A DNA stretch of 64,000 nt from Eutreptiella sp. 'Long Island Sound 2002' (taxonomy: Eukaryota > Euglenozoa > Euglenophyceae > Eutreptiales > Eutreptiaceae). Below are positions 14,007 to 23,929 of this stretch, piece after piece. The stretch is from the NCBI GenBank assembly GCA_964036045.1, contig OZ038381.1, positions 112,890,922 through 112,954,921 on the forward strand, written 5' to 3'. The stretch's first letter is position 1. Each line of letters starts with the position of its first letter. The position numbers were made by a program, and so were the translations under genes. The notes under the pieces were generated by a model. That model ran no database searches, was not told the DNA's origin, and worked only from the letters and a program-made list of their open reading frames with translations.

Positions 14007-14475
14007 CCCCATGATGTACCTGTGCAGAACACAAGGAACATTGGGTTGCGGTAGGGGAGCGCACAAGAGCCCTGGAGAGGGCTGGGTCACAGGGGGACCC
14101 GGGTTACTCCTGCATACCGCCACCCCCCGGTAGAGCCCGCCCTGTGCCATCGTGGCTCCCGGTGCTCACTGGGTAAGTGGTTGTAAGGTCTGATGTCACG
14201 GTTGTCCCGCATTGCACCGCAGGGCAGGACCGGTAGCCCCCAGTGACATCAGACCCCTGACCGAAGGCCTTTGTGTTGTAACCCTAGACCTGGCCGGGGA
14301 TTCTCGTATGCGGCCCCCACCCATGACGTACCTGTGCAGGGACGCACGGTGTCGTGGGTGGGAGCATTGTGGGGGGGAACACACAAGCCCTGGAGAGGGC
14401 TGGGCCACAGGGAGACCCGGGGCTCACTTGCTTACCGCCACCCCCCGGTGGAGCCCGCCCTGTGCCATCGTGGCC
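14007..14475. repeat. Direct duplication, ~155-bp arms ~312 bp apart
   Basis: 14007-14158 and 14319-14474 share long blocks, including CCATGAYGTACCTGTGCAG, AGCCCTGGAGAGGGCTGGG and a conserved end GCCCTGTGCCATCGTGGC. Arms differ by substitutions and small indels. No gene is evident in either copy. Confidence 0.85.
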
Positions 14476-14621
14476 GACCGTGGTCGGCGAGGGGTGAGGC
14501 GCTGAATCCCGTGACCCGGCCGCCGCGGCTGGGCCAGGTCACCCCCCAGATTGCGTGTTAGCCCGGGGGGGAGAACCCCGACACCACGGTGAGGTCACGC
14601 GCCCCTGGGCAGCAGTGGGGG

Positions 14622-15102
14622 TCACATCACATCACATCACATCACATCACATCACATCACATCACATCACATCACATCACATCACATCACATCACATCAC
14701 ATCACATCACATCACATCACATCACATCACATCACATCACATCACACCACACCACACCACACCACACCACACCACACCACACCACACCACACCACACCAC
14801 ACCACACCACACCACATCACATCACACCACACCACAGCACATCACATCACATCACATCACATCACATCACATCACATCACATCACATAACATCATATCAC
14901 ATCACATCACATCACATCACACCACACCACACCACATCACATCACACCACATCACATCACATCACATCACATCACATCACATCACATCACATCACACCAC
15001 ATCACATCACATCACATCACATCACATCACATCACATCACATCACATCACATCACATCACATCACATCACACCACACCACAATACATCACATCATATCAC
15101 AT
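14622..15102. repeat. (ATCAC)n pentanucleotide microsatellite
   Basis: About 480 bp of ATCAC pentamers with a central ACCAC variant stretch and a few AGCAC/ATAAC interruptions. It yields meaningless His/Ser/Thr-rich frames on the plus strand. Confidence 0.98.
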
Positions 15103-15612
15103 GTGCAAGTTGATGACATGCACATACCAAGCAGTTCGAAAAAGGGGGGGGGGGGGTTACTATACCCAGGGTCCCTGACTTTCCCGCATGTTGAACGTTT
15201 TCCTAGGTTCCATATTTTCCCATTTTCCAGTTGTTCCCAGTAGCATGGCAGTTTCTTGTCCGACCTCGCCCCCCAACAGCACTTGGTGGGTGGGTGGGGG
15301 GGGGAGAAAAGCCTGATGGGGGGTTTCGGGTTGAGCGTTGGAGTGGCCCACCAGCAAAACTGACCCTGTTGTTATTCACATACCTAGTTCATGCCTACGG
15401 CCATGGTCAAGGAGGCAAGGTGCAGAATTGGGCAAGAGAAAAGGGGGGGGGGGGCAAGTCTCATATGGGGGGCAAAGCGCATGTCTAATATGGGGGGGGG
15501 GGGCAAAGGCCTATCATGGGGGGCTTGGGGGGTTGGGGGTTGGGGGTGATGGTCCATAAAAGTCTGAAGTCTGAAGTCTGATAGCCTATTGGGTTACTAT
15601 ACCCATAGCTGC
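15103..15612. other. Spacer with poly-G runs, no gene seen
   Basis: Several homopolymer G runs (near 15145, 15296, 15445, 15492) and a triplicated GTCTGAA at 15561-15581. No convincing coding region or RNA gene. Confidence 0.6.
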
Positions 15613-18600
15613 CCCATCTCAAGGGGTCACGCAACAAAGCGTGGATGGTGAGTCGCTAACCCCAACTCAAGGGGCCACACAACCAACCGGGGACTGTGAG
15701 TCCCTAACCCCAACTCAAGGGGCCACGTGCCAACGAGTGGAGTGACAGTTCCTAACCCCAACTCAAGGGGCCACACAACAAAACGTGGATTGTGTGTCCC
15801 TCAACCCAAATCAAGGGGCCACGCCACAATGCGTGGCTTGCGGGCCCCTCACCCCAACTTAAGGGGCCACACAACAAAGGGTGGATTGAAGGTCCCTAAC
15901 CCCAACTCAAGGGGCCACGCAACAAAGCGTGGATTGAAGGTTCCTAATCCCAAATCAAGGGGCCATGCAACAAAGCGTGGATTGTGAGTACCTAACCCCA
16001 ACTAGAGCAGGCACCCAACAAAGCGTGGGTTGAAAGTCCCTAACCCCAACTGAAGGGGCCAAGCAAAAACGCGTGGAGTGACAGTGCCTAGCCCCAACTC
16101 AAGGGGCCACACAACAAAGTGTGGATTGAGCGTCCCTAACCCCAGGGGCCATACAACAAACCGTGTACTGTGAGATCCTAATCCGAACTCAAGGGGCCAC
16201 CCAACAAAGCGTGGATTGAGAGTCCCTAACCCCAATTGAAGGGGCCATGCAACAACGCGTGGAGTGTTAGTGCCTAACCCCAACTCAAGGGGCCACAAAG
16301 CGAAGTGTGGATCGGTTGAGCGTCCCTTATCCCAACTCAAGGGGCCACGCAACAAACCGTGTACTGTGAGTCCCCAATCCCAACTCAAGGGGCCACACAA
16401 CAAACCGTGGAATGTGGGTCCCTAACCCCAACTCAAGGGGCCACACATCAACGCATGGAGTGACAGTACCTAACCCAAAGTCAAGGGGCCACACAACAAA
16501 GCGTGGATTGCGAGTCCCTAACCCCAACTCAAGGGGCCACACAACAAAAAAGTGGATTGTGTGTCCCTCAACCCAAATCAAGGGGCCACGCCACAATGCC
16601 TGGGTTGCGGGTGCCTCGTCCCAAGTCAAGCCCCCACGCCACAAGGCCTTGATTGCGAGTCCCTAACCCCAAATCAAGGGGCCAAACATTAGAGCGTGGA
16701 TTGCGAGTCCCTAACCCCAACTCCAGGGGCCACACAATAAACCGGGGACTATGAGTCCCTAACCCCAACTCAAGGGGCCACACAACAAACCGGGGATTGT
16801 GACTCCATAACCCCAACTTGAGCGGCCACGCAACAATTAGAGGACTGTGAGTCCCTAACCCCAAGTCAAGGGGCCACACAACAAACCGAGGACAGTGAGT
16901 CCCTAACCCCAACTCAATGGGGGCAACCAACGACGCGTGGAGTGACAGTCCCTAACCCCAACTCAAGGGGCCACGCAACAAAGCGTGGATTGAGAGTCCC
17001 TAACCCCAATTCAAGGGGCCACACAACAAAGGGTGGATTGGAGGTCCCCAACCCCAACTCAAGGGGCCACGCAACAAAGCGTGGATTGAAGGTTGCCAAT
17101 CCCAAATCAAGGGGCCATGCAACAAAGCGTGGATTGCCAGTCCCTGACCAGAACTCAAGCGGCCACGCTACAACGCGTGGATTGCGGGTCCCTAACCCGA
17201 ACGCAAGGGGCCACACAACAAAGTGTCAAGGGCGAGTCCCTAACCCCAACTCAAGGGGCCATGCAACAAAGCGTGGAATGCGAATCCCTAACCCCAACTC
17301 AAGGGGTCACGCCACCACGCGTGGAGTGACAGTCCCTAACCCCATCTCAAGGGGCCACGCAACAAAGCGTGGATTGTGAGTCCCTAACCCCAACTCAAGG
17401 GGCCACGCAACAAAGCGTGCATTGAGAGCCCCTAACCCCAAGTCAAGGGGCCACACAACAAAGGCCGGATTGAGAGCCCGTAACCCCAACTCAAGGGGCC
17501 ACGCAACAAAGCGTGGATTGAAGGTTCCTAATCCCAATTCAAGGGGCCATACAACAAAGCGTGGATTGCTAATCCCTGACCAGAACTCAAGCGGCCACGC
17601 TACACCGCCTGGATTGCGAGTCCCTAACCACAACTCAAGGGGCCACCCAACAAAGCGCGGATTGTGAGTGCCTAACCCCAACTCAAGGGGCCACGCAACA
17701 AAGCGTGGATTGTGAGTCCCTAACCCCAACTCAAGGTGCCACGCAACAAAGCGTGCATTGAGAGCCCCTAACCCCAAGTCAAGGGGCCACACAACAAAGG
17801 CCGGATTGAAGGTCCCTAACCCCAACTCAAGGGGCCACGCAACAAAGCGTGGATTGAAGGTTCCTAATCCCTATTCAAGGGGCCATACAACAAAGCGTGG
17901 ATTGCCAGTCCCTGACCAGAACTCAAGCGGCCACGCTACAACGCCTGGATTGCGAGTCCCTAACCTGAACTCAAGGGGCCACCCAACAAAGCGTCAAGTG
18001 CGAGTCCCTAACCCCAACTCGAGGGGTCACGCAACCACGGGTGGAGTGACGGTCCCTAACCCCATCTCAAGGGGCCACGCAACAATTAGAGGACTGTGAG
18101 TCCCTAACCCCAAGTCAAGGGGCCACACAACAAACCGGGGACTGTGAGTCCCTAACCCCAACTCAAGGGGCCATGCAACAACGCGTGGAGTGACAGTCCC
18201 TAACCCCAACTCAAGGGGCCACGCAACAAAGCGCGGATTGTGAGTCCCTAACCCCAACTCCAGGGGCCACATAACAAAGCGTGGATTGTGAGTCCCTAAC
18301 CCCAAGTCAAGGGGCCACACAACAAAGGGTGGATTGAAGGTCCCTAACCCCAACTCAAGGGGCCACGCAACAAAGCGTGGATTGAAGGTTCCTTATCCCA
18401 AATCAAAGTGCCATGCAACAAAGCGTGGATTGCCTGTCGCTGACCAGAACTCAAGCGGCCACGCTACAAGGCGTGGATTGCGAGTCCCTAACCCCAACTC
18501 AAGGGGCCACACAACAAAGCGTCAAGTGGGAGTCCCTAACCCCAACTCAAGGGGCCACGCAACAAAGCGCGGAATGCGAGTCCCTAACCCCAACTCAAGC

Positions 18601-21600
18601 GGCCACGCAACAACGCGTGGAGTGACAGTCCCTAACCCCAACTCAAGGGGCCACGCAACAAAGCGCGGATTGTGAATCCCTAACCCCAACTCAAGCGGCC
18701 ACGCCACAACGCCTGGATTGCGAGTCCCTAACCCCAACTCAAGGGGCCACACAACAAAGCGTCAAGTGCGAGTCCCTAACCCCAACTCAAGGGGCCACAC
18801 AACAAAGCGTCAAGTTCGAGTCCCTAACCCCAACTCAAGGGGCCACGCAACGAAGCGTGGAATGTGTGTCCCTAACCCCAACTCAAGGGGTCACGCAACC
18901 ACGCGTGGAGTGACAGTCCCTAACCCCATCTCAAGGGGCCACACAACAAAGCGTGGATTGTGAGTCCCTAACCCCAACTCAAGGGGCCATGCAACAAACC
19001 GGGGACTGTGAGTCCCTAACCCCAACTCAAGGGGCCATGCAACAACACGTGGAGTGACAGTCCCTAACCCCATCTCAAGGGGCCACGCAACAAAGCGCGG
19101 ATTGTGAGTCCCTAACCCCAACTCAAGGGGCCACGCAACAAAGCGTGGATTGAGAGCCCCTAACCCCAACTCAAGGGGCCACGCAACAAAGCGTGGATTG
19201 AAGGTTGCCAATCCCAAATCAAGGGGCCATGCAACAAAGCGTGGATTGCCAGTCCCTGACCAGAACTCAAGCGGCCACGCTACAACGCGTGGATTGCGGG
19301 TCCCTAACCCGAACGCAAGGGGCCACACAACAAAGTGTCAAGGGCGAGTCCCTAACCCCAACTCAAGGGGCCATGCAACAAAGCGTGGAATGCGAATCCC
19401 TAACCCCAACTCAAGGGGTCACGCCACCACGCGTGGAGTGACAGTCCCTAACCCCATCTCAAGGGGCCACGCAACAAAGCGTGGATTGTGAGTCCCTAAC
19501 CCCAACTCAAGGGGCCACGCAACAAAGCGTGCATTGAGAGCCCCTAACCCCAAGTCAAGGGGCCACACAACAAAGGCCGGATTGAGAGCCCGTAACCCCA
19601 ACTCAAGGGGCCACGCAACAAAGCGTGGATTGAAGGTTCCTAATCCCAATTCAAGGGGCCATACAACAAAGCGTGGATTGCTAATCCCTGACCAGAACTC
19701 AAGCGGCCACGCTACACCGCCTGGATTGCGAGTCCCTAACCACAACTCAAGGGGCCACCCAACAAAGCGCGGATTGTGAGTGCCTAACCCCAACTCAAGG
19801 GGCCACGCAACAAAGCGTGGATTGTGAGTCCCTAACCCCAACTCAAGGTGCCACGCAACAAAGCGTGCATTGAGAGCCCCTAACCCCAAGTCAAGGGGCC
19901 ACACAACAAAGGCCGGATTGAAGGTCCCTAACCCCAACTCAAGGGGCCACGCAACAAAGCGTGGATTGAAGGTTCCTAATCCCTATTCAAGGGGCCATAC
20001 AACAAAGCGTGGATTGCCAGTCCCTGACCAGAACTCAAGCGGCCACGCTACAACGCCTGGATTGCGAGTCCCTAACCTGAACTCAAGGGGCCACCCAACA
20101 AAGCGTCAAGTGCGAGTCCCTAACCCCAACTCGAGGGGTCACGCAACCACGGGTGGAGTGACGGTCCCTAACCCCATCTCAAGGGGCCACGCAACAATTA
20201 GAGGACTGTGAGTCCCTAACCCCAAGTCAAGGGGCCACACAACAAACCGGGGACTGTGAGTCCCTAACCCCAACTCAAGGGGCCATGCAACAACGCGTGG
20301 AGTGACAGTCCCTAACCCCAACTCAAGGGGCCACGCAACAAAGCGCGGATTGTGAGTCCCTAACCCCAACTCCAGGGGCCACATAACAAAGCGTGGATTG
20401 TGAGTCCCTAACCCCAAGTCAAGGGGCCACACAACAAAGGGTGGATTGAAGGTCCCTAACCCCAACTCAAGGGGCCACGCAACAAAGCGTGGATTGAAGG
20501 TTCCTTATCCCAAATCAAAGTGCCATGCAACAAAGCGTGGATTGCCTGTCGCTGACCAGAACTCAAGCGGCCACGCTACAAGGCGTGGATTGCGAGTCCC
20601 TAACCCCAACTCAAGGGGCCACACAACAAAGCGTCAAGTGGGAGTCCCTAACCCCAACTCAAGGGGCCACGCAACAAAGCGCGGAATGCGAGTCCCTAAC
20701 CCCAACTCAAGCGGCCACGCAACAACGCGTGGAGTGACAGTCCCTAACCCCAACTCAAGGGGCCACGCAACAAAGCGCGGATTGTGAATCCCTAACCCCA
20801 ACTCAAGCGGCCACGCCACAACGCCTGGATTGCGAGTCCCTAACCCCAACTCAAGGGGCCACACAACAAAGCGTCAAGTGCGAGTCCCTAACCCCAACTC
20901 AAGGGGCCACACAACAAAGCGTCAAGTTCGAGTCCCTAACCCCAACTCAAGGGGCCACGCAACGAAGCGTGGAATGTGTGTCCCTAACCCCAACTCAAGG
21001 GGTCACGCAACCACGCGTGGAGTGACAGTCCCTAACCCCATCTCAAGGGGCCACACAACAAAGCGTGGATTGTGAGTCCCTAACCCCAACTCAAGGGGCC
21101 ATGCAACAAACCGGGGACTGTGAGTCCCTAACCCCAACTCAAGGGGCCATGCAACAACACGTGGAGTGACAGTCCCTAACCCCATCTCAAGGGGCCACGC
21201 AACAAAGCGCGGATTGTGAGTCCCTAACCCCAACTCAAGGGGCCACGCAACAAAGCGTGGATTGAGAGCCCCTAACCCCAAGTCAAGGGGCCACACAACA
21301 AAGGCCGGATTGAAGGTCCCTAACCCCAACTCAAGGGGCCACGCAACAAAGCGTGGATTGAGAGTTCCTTATCCCAAATCAAGGGGCCATGCAACAAAGC
21401 GTGGATTCCCAGTCCCTGACCAGACCTCAAGCGGCCAAGCTACAACGCCTGGATTGCGAGTCCCCAACCCCAACTCAAGGGGCCACACAACAAAGCGTCA
21501 AGTGCGAGTCCCTAACCCCAACTGAAGGGGCCACGCAACAAAGCGTGGAATGCGAGTCCCTAACCCCAACTCAAGGGGCCACGCAACTACGCGTGGAGTG

Positions 21601-22189
21601 ACGGTCCCTAACCCCATCTCAAGGGGCCACGCAACAAAGCGTGGATTGTGAGTCCCTAACCCCAACTCAAGGGGCCACACAACAAAGGGTGGATTGAAGG
21701 TCCCTAACCGCAACTCAAGGGGCCACGCAACAAGGCGTGGATTGGAGGTTCCTTAGCCCAAATCAAGGGGCCATGCAACAAAGCGTGGATTGCCAGTCTC
21801 TGACCAGAACTGAAGCGGCCACGTTACAACGTGTGGATTGCGAGTCCCCAACCCCAACTCAAGGGGCCACACAACAAAGCGTCAAGTGCGAGTCCCTAAC
21901 CCCAAGTGAAGGGGCCACGCAACAAAGCGTGGAATGCGAGTCCCTAACCCCAACTCAAGGGGCCACGCAACAAAGCGCGGATTGTGAGTCCCTAACCCCA
22001 ACTCAAGGGGCCACACAAGAAAGGGTGGATTGGAGGTCCCCAACCCCAACTCAAGGGGCCACGCAACAAAGCGTGCATTGAAGGTTCCTTATCCCAAATC
22101 AAGGGGCCATGCAACAAAGCGTGGAATGCCAGTCCGTGACCAGAACTCAAGCGGCCACGCTACCACGCGTGGATTGCGAGTCCCTAATC
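15613..22189. repeat. 48-bp satellite array, block 1
   Basis: About 137 units of 48 bp with the cores CCCTAACCCCAACTCAAGG and GCCACRCAACAAAGCGTGG. Subtypes recur in fixed order (for example units ending in GTCAAGTGCGAG, and units with CAGAACTCAAGCGGCCACG), so the array has higher-order structure. Since 48 is divisible by three, long open frames arise on both strands. They encode 16-residue repeats such as VPNPNSRGHATKRGL (plus) and FVAWPLELGLGT (minus), interrupted by stops at variant units. I do not treat them as genes. Confidence 0.97.
17050..21273. repeat. 2112-bp higher-order unit, tandemly duplicated
   Basis: 17050-19161 and 19162-21273 are successive copies of a block of 44 x 48 bp. 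Six distinctive stretches compared at an offset of exactly 2112 bp show no difference. Divergence begins just before 17050 and just after 21281. Neighbouring 48-bp units differ at many positions, so identity over 2.1 kb implies a very recent duplication or an assembly artefact. Confidence 0.93.
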
Positions 22190-22206
22190 ATATACGGCAA
22201 GAAGTC

Positions 22207-22370
22207 GCCCCCCCGTACCCCGGAGGTACGGGGGGGGATACGGGGGGGAGGTACAGGGGGGGTACGGGGGTGGGGTACGGGGGGGAGGAACGGGGGGGTA
22301 CGGCGAGGGTACGGGGGGGGGGGGTAGGGGGAGGGGGTACGGGGGGGGTACGGGGGGGAGGTACCGGGGG
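22207..22370. repeat. GTACGGGG G-rich tract (left part, copy A)
   Basis: Irregular iterations of GGTACGGGGGGG, strongly G-biased on plus. The matching tract resumes at 33217 on the far side of the LINE. Confidence 0.9.
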
Positions 22371-22385
22371 TTGTTGTTGTTGTTG
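22371..22385 (-). repeat. (CAA)5 tail of the LINE
   Basis: Five TTG on plus, so (CAA)5 at the 3' end of the minus-strand element, abutting the target tract. Short 3' microsatellite tails are typical of LINEs without poly(A). Confidence 0.7.
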
Positions 22386-22989
22386 TGGAGGCACCCAGCA
22401 CGTGCCGGCGGGAGAAATTGCCAGACACGCTCTCCCTGGGCAGGGCGCAAGGGAGCAGTCGGCCGGCGTCACGCTGGCCGGGCGTGTGCCGACAACGACC
22501 GAGGGGGGGGGGGGGGGGGGGGGGCGCCGTGGAGTGGGGGGGGGGGGCGCGTGGAGGAGGGTGGGGCCACCTGTGGAAGTCAGCCTGGAGCCCTCCCCCG
22601 TCTCGCGGGGGGAGAGTTACTCGCCCTGTGCGAAGCGGCTGTGGTGGGGGTGGAGGGCGGGGCGGTGACCTTGGGGTGGGGAAGGCACGCCCGGGTCCAC
22701 GGACATTCCGCGCCTTGCCCAAACATCCCGCCGAGGTGGCCGTTCCTCGTGTGCGGCCGTGGCGTGGCCGGGGGCGCTGGCACGTGCTTCTAGCCTTCTA
22801 CGGGGGCGAGGGGAGGCCTGGGAGTTGCTGTCTGCCGGCGCCTAGTCACCTTTGCTGGAGCTGTGTTGTGGCCGCCTCGTCCCCGGTAGTGCGGGCGCGC
22901 GCGCGCGTCGGTCATGGGGCAGGGAGGGCACAAGGGCGGAAGCACAAGAGCACGAACATGGGTTCACAGTTGCTGGCGCGCCGTGTGCG
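22386..22989 (-). other. LINE 3' region, distal part
   Basis: GC-rich DNA between the tail and the 265-bp repeats, with a poly-G block at 22501-22550. Minus-strand frames here are proline/arginine-rich and show no domain. Confidence 0.5.
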
Positions 22990-23790
22990 GTACAGGTGCT
23001 GTCCCATGGTGCCTGTCCCTGTGCCCTGTGTACGGGAGGCCGCGCGGCACAGTCGGCGGGGGGTCGAGGCCCGGGCCGGGCGCATGGGTAGCGGCGGGCG
23101 GCCGGGTCGGACGCGGCGCCATGCGGGTGCGGGGCCCGTGGCGGTCGCGGGGGGGTGCGGGCGGTCCAGCCGGCGGTCGGCAGTGGCCCTGAGCGCCCCA
23201 CACAGTAGGGTCGGTGGGCGTGCCGGGGGAGGGCGCGTCCTGCAGGCCATGCTGCGGAGGGCGCGTGCGCAAGGGCGCCGGTGTGCCCGGTGTGGGCCCC
23301 TCTGCGGGCCGAGGGACCTGCGGTGAGATGGTTGCGTTGCCTGGGGGCTGAGGCCGGGGCCGGGCGCATGGGTAGCGGCGGGCGGCCGAGCGGGTGCGGG
23401 GCCCGTAGCGGTCGCTAGGAGGTGCGGGCGGCCCAGCCGGCGGTCGGCAGAGGCCCCAAGAGTCCCACACTGTGGGGTCGGAGGGCGTGCAGGTGGCGAG
23501 CGCGCCGTGTAGGCCAAGCTGCGGGGGGTGCACGCGCAAGGGTGCCGGCGTGCCTGCCGGGGGCCCCCTGCGGGCCGTGGGACCCGCGGCTGGCGGGGAG
23601 CGCTGCTCGGGGGCCGAGGCCGGGGCCGGGCGCGTGGGTAGCGGCGTCCACGGGCTCGAGTGCCCGAGGCGAGCGCGGGGTGGTGCGTGCGGGCCGGCCG
23701 GTGGCCGGTGGCCTCACTGAGAGTCCCACACGGAGGGGTCGACGGGCGTGCCGGGGGCGAACGCCACGTGCAGGTCGGGCAGCAGCGGGC
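22990..23790 (-). repeat. Three ~265-bp tandem repeats in the LINE 3' region
   Basis: Two landmarks repeat in order. GGCCGGGCGCRTGGGTAGCGG occurs near 23081, 23365 and 23631, and CACACNG followed by GGGTCG near 23200, 23466 and 23728. The copies are diverged. The copy nearest ORF2 contains the end of the coding region (minus-strand peptide VDPSVWDSQ), while the outer two translate to related but out-of-frame peptides (SDPTVWDS, TDPTVWGA). The repeat therefore arose by amplifying the ORF2 3' end. Confidence 0.8.
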
Positions 23791-23929
23791 GCACGTGCAG
23801 GGCATCGGCGTGCCCGATGAGGACCTCACTGAGGACCGAGGGGTTGGCGGCAAGCAGTATGCGTTGCCCGGGGGGGCTGGCGGCGAGGAGTGGGAGGATG
23901 TCCGCGGCCCGCGACGTGGGGGTGAACAC
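23714..23929 (-). CDS. LINE ORF2 C-terminal tail in a shifted frame
   Basis: This 71-residue stretch (from FTPTSRAADILPLL to VDPSVWDSQ) has balanced protein-like composition. The main ORF2 frame over the same bases becomes a Pro/Arg-rich low-complexity run ending at 23826. The most economical reading is a one-base frameshift in the C-rich stretch about 23935-24000, with the true C-terminus here. It belongs to no domain I recognise. It could instead be a chance frame. Confidence 0.5.
   Translation of the reverse strand: MFTPTSRAADILPLLAASPPGQRILLAANPSVLSEVLIGHADALHVRPLLPDLHVAFAPGTPVDPSVWDSQ

Noticed and set aside
14555-15178. His/Ser/Thr-rich protein
   Set aside because: It is a direct translation of the (ATCAC)n microsatellite.
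15613-22189. Interstitial telomeric repeat (CCCTAACCCC words)
   Set aside because: The word occurs once per 48-bp unit, not in tandem, and is not CCCTAAA.
22147-22722. Pro/Tyr-rich minus-strand protein
   Set aside because: Translation of the GTACGGGG tract and poly-G runs.
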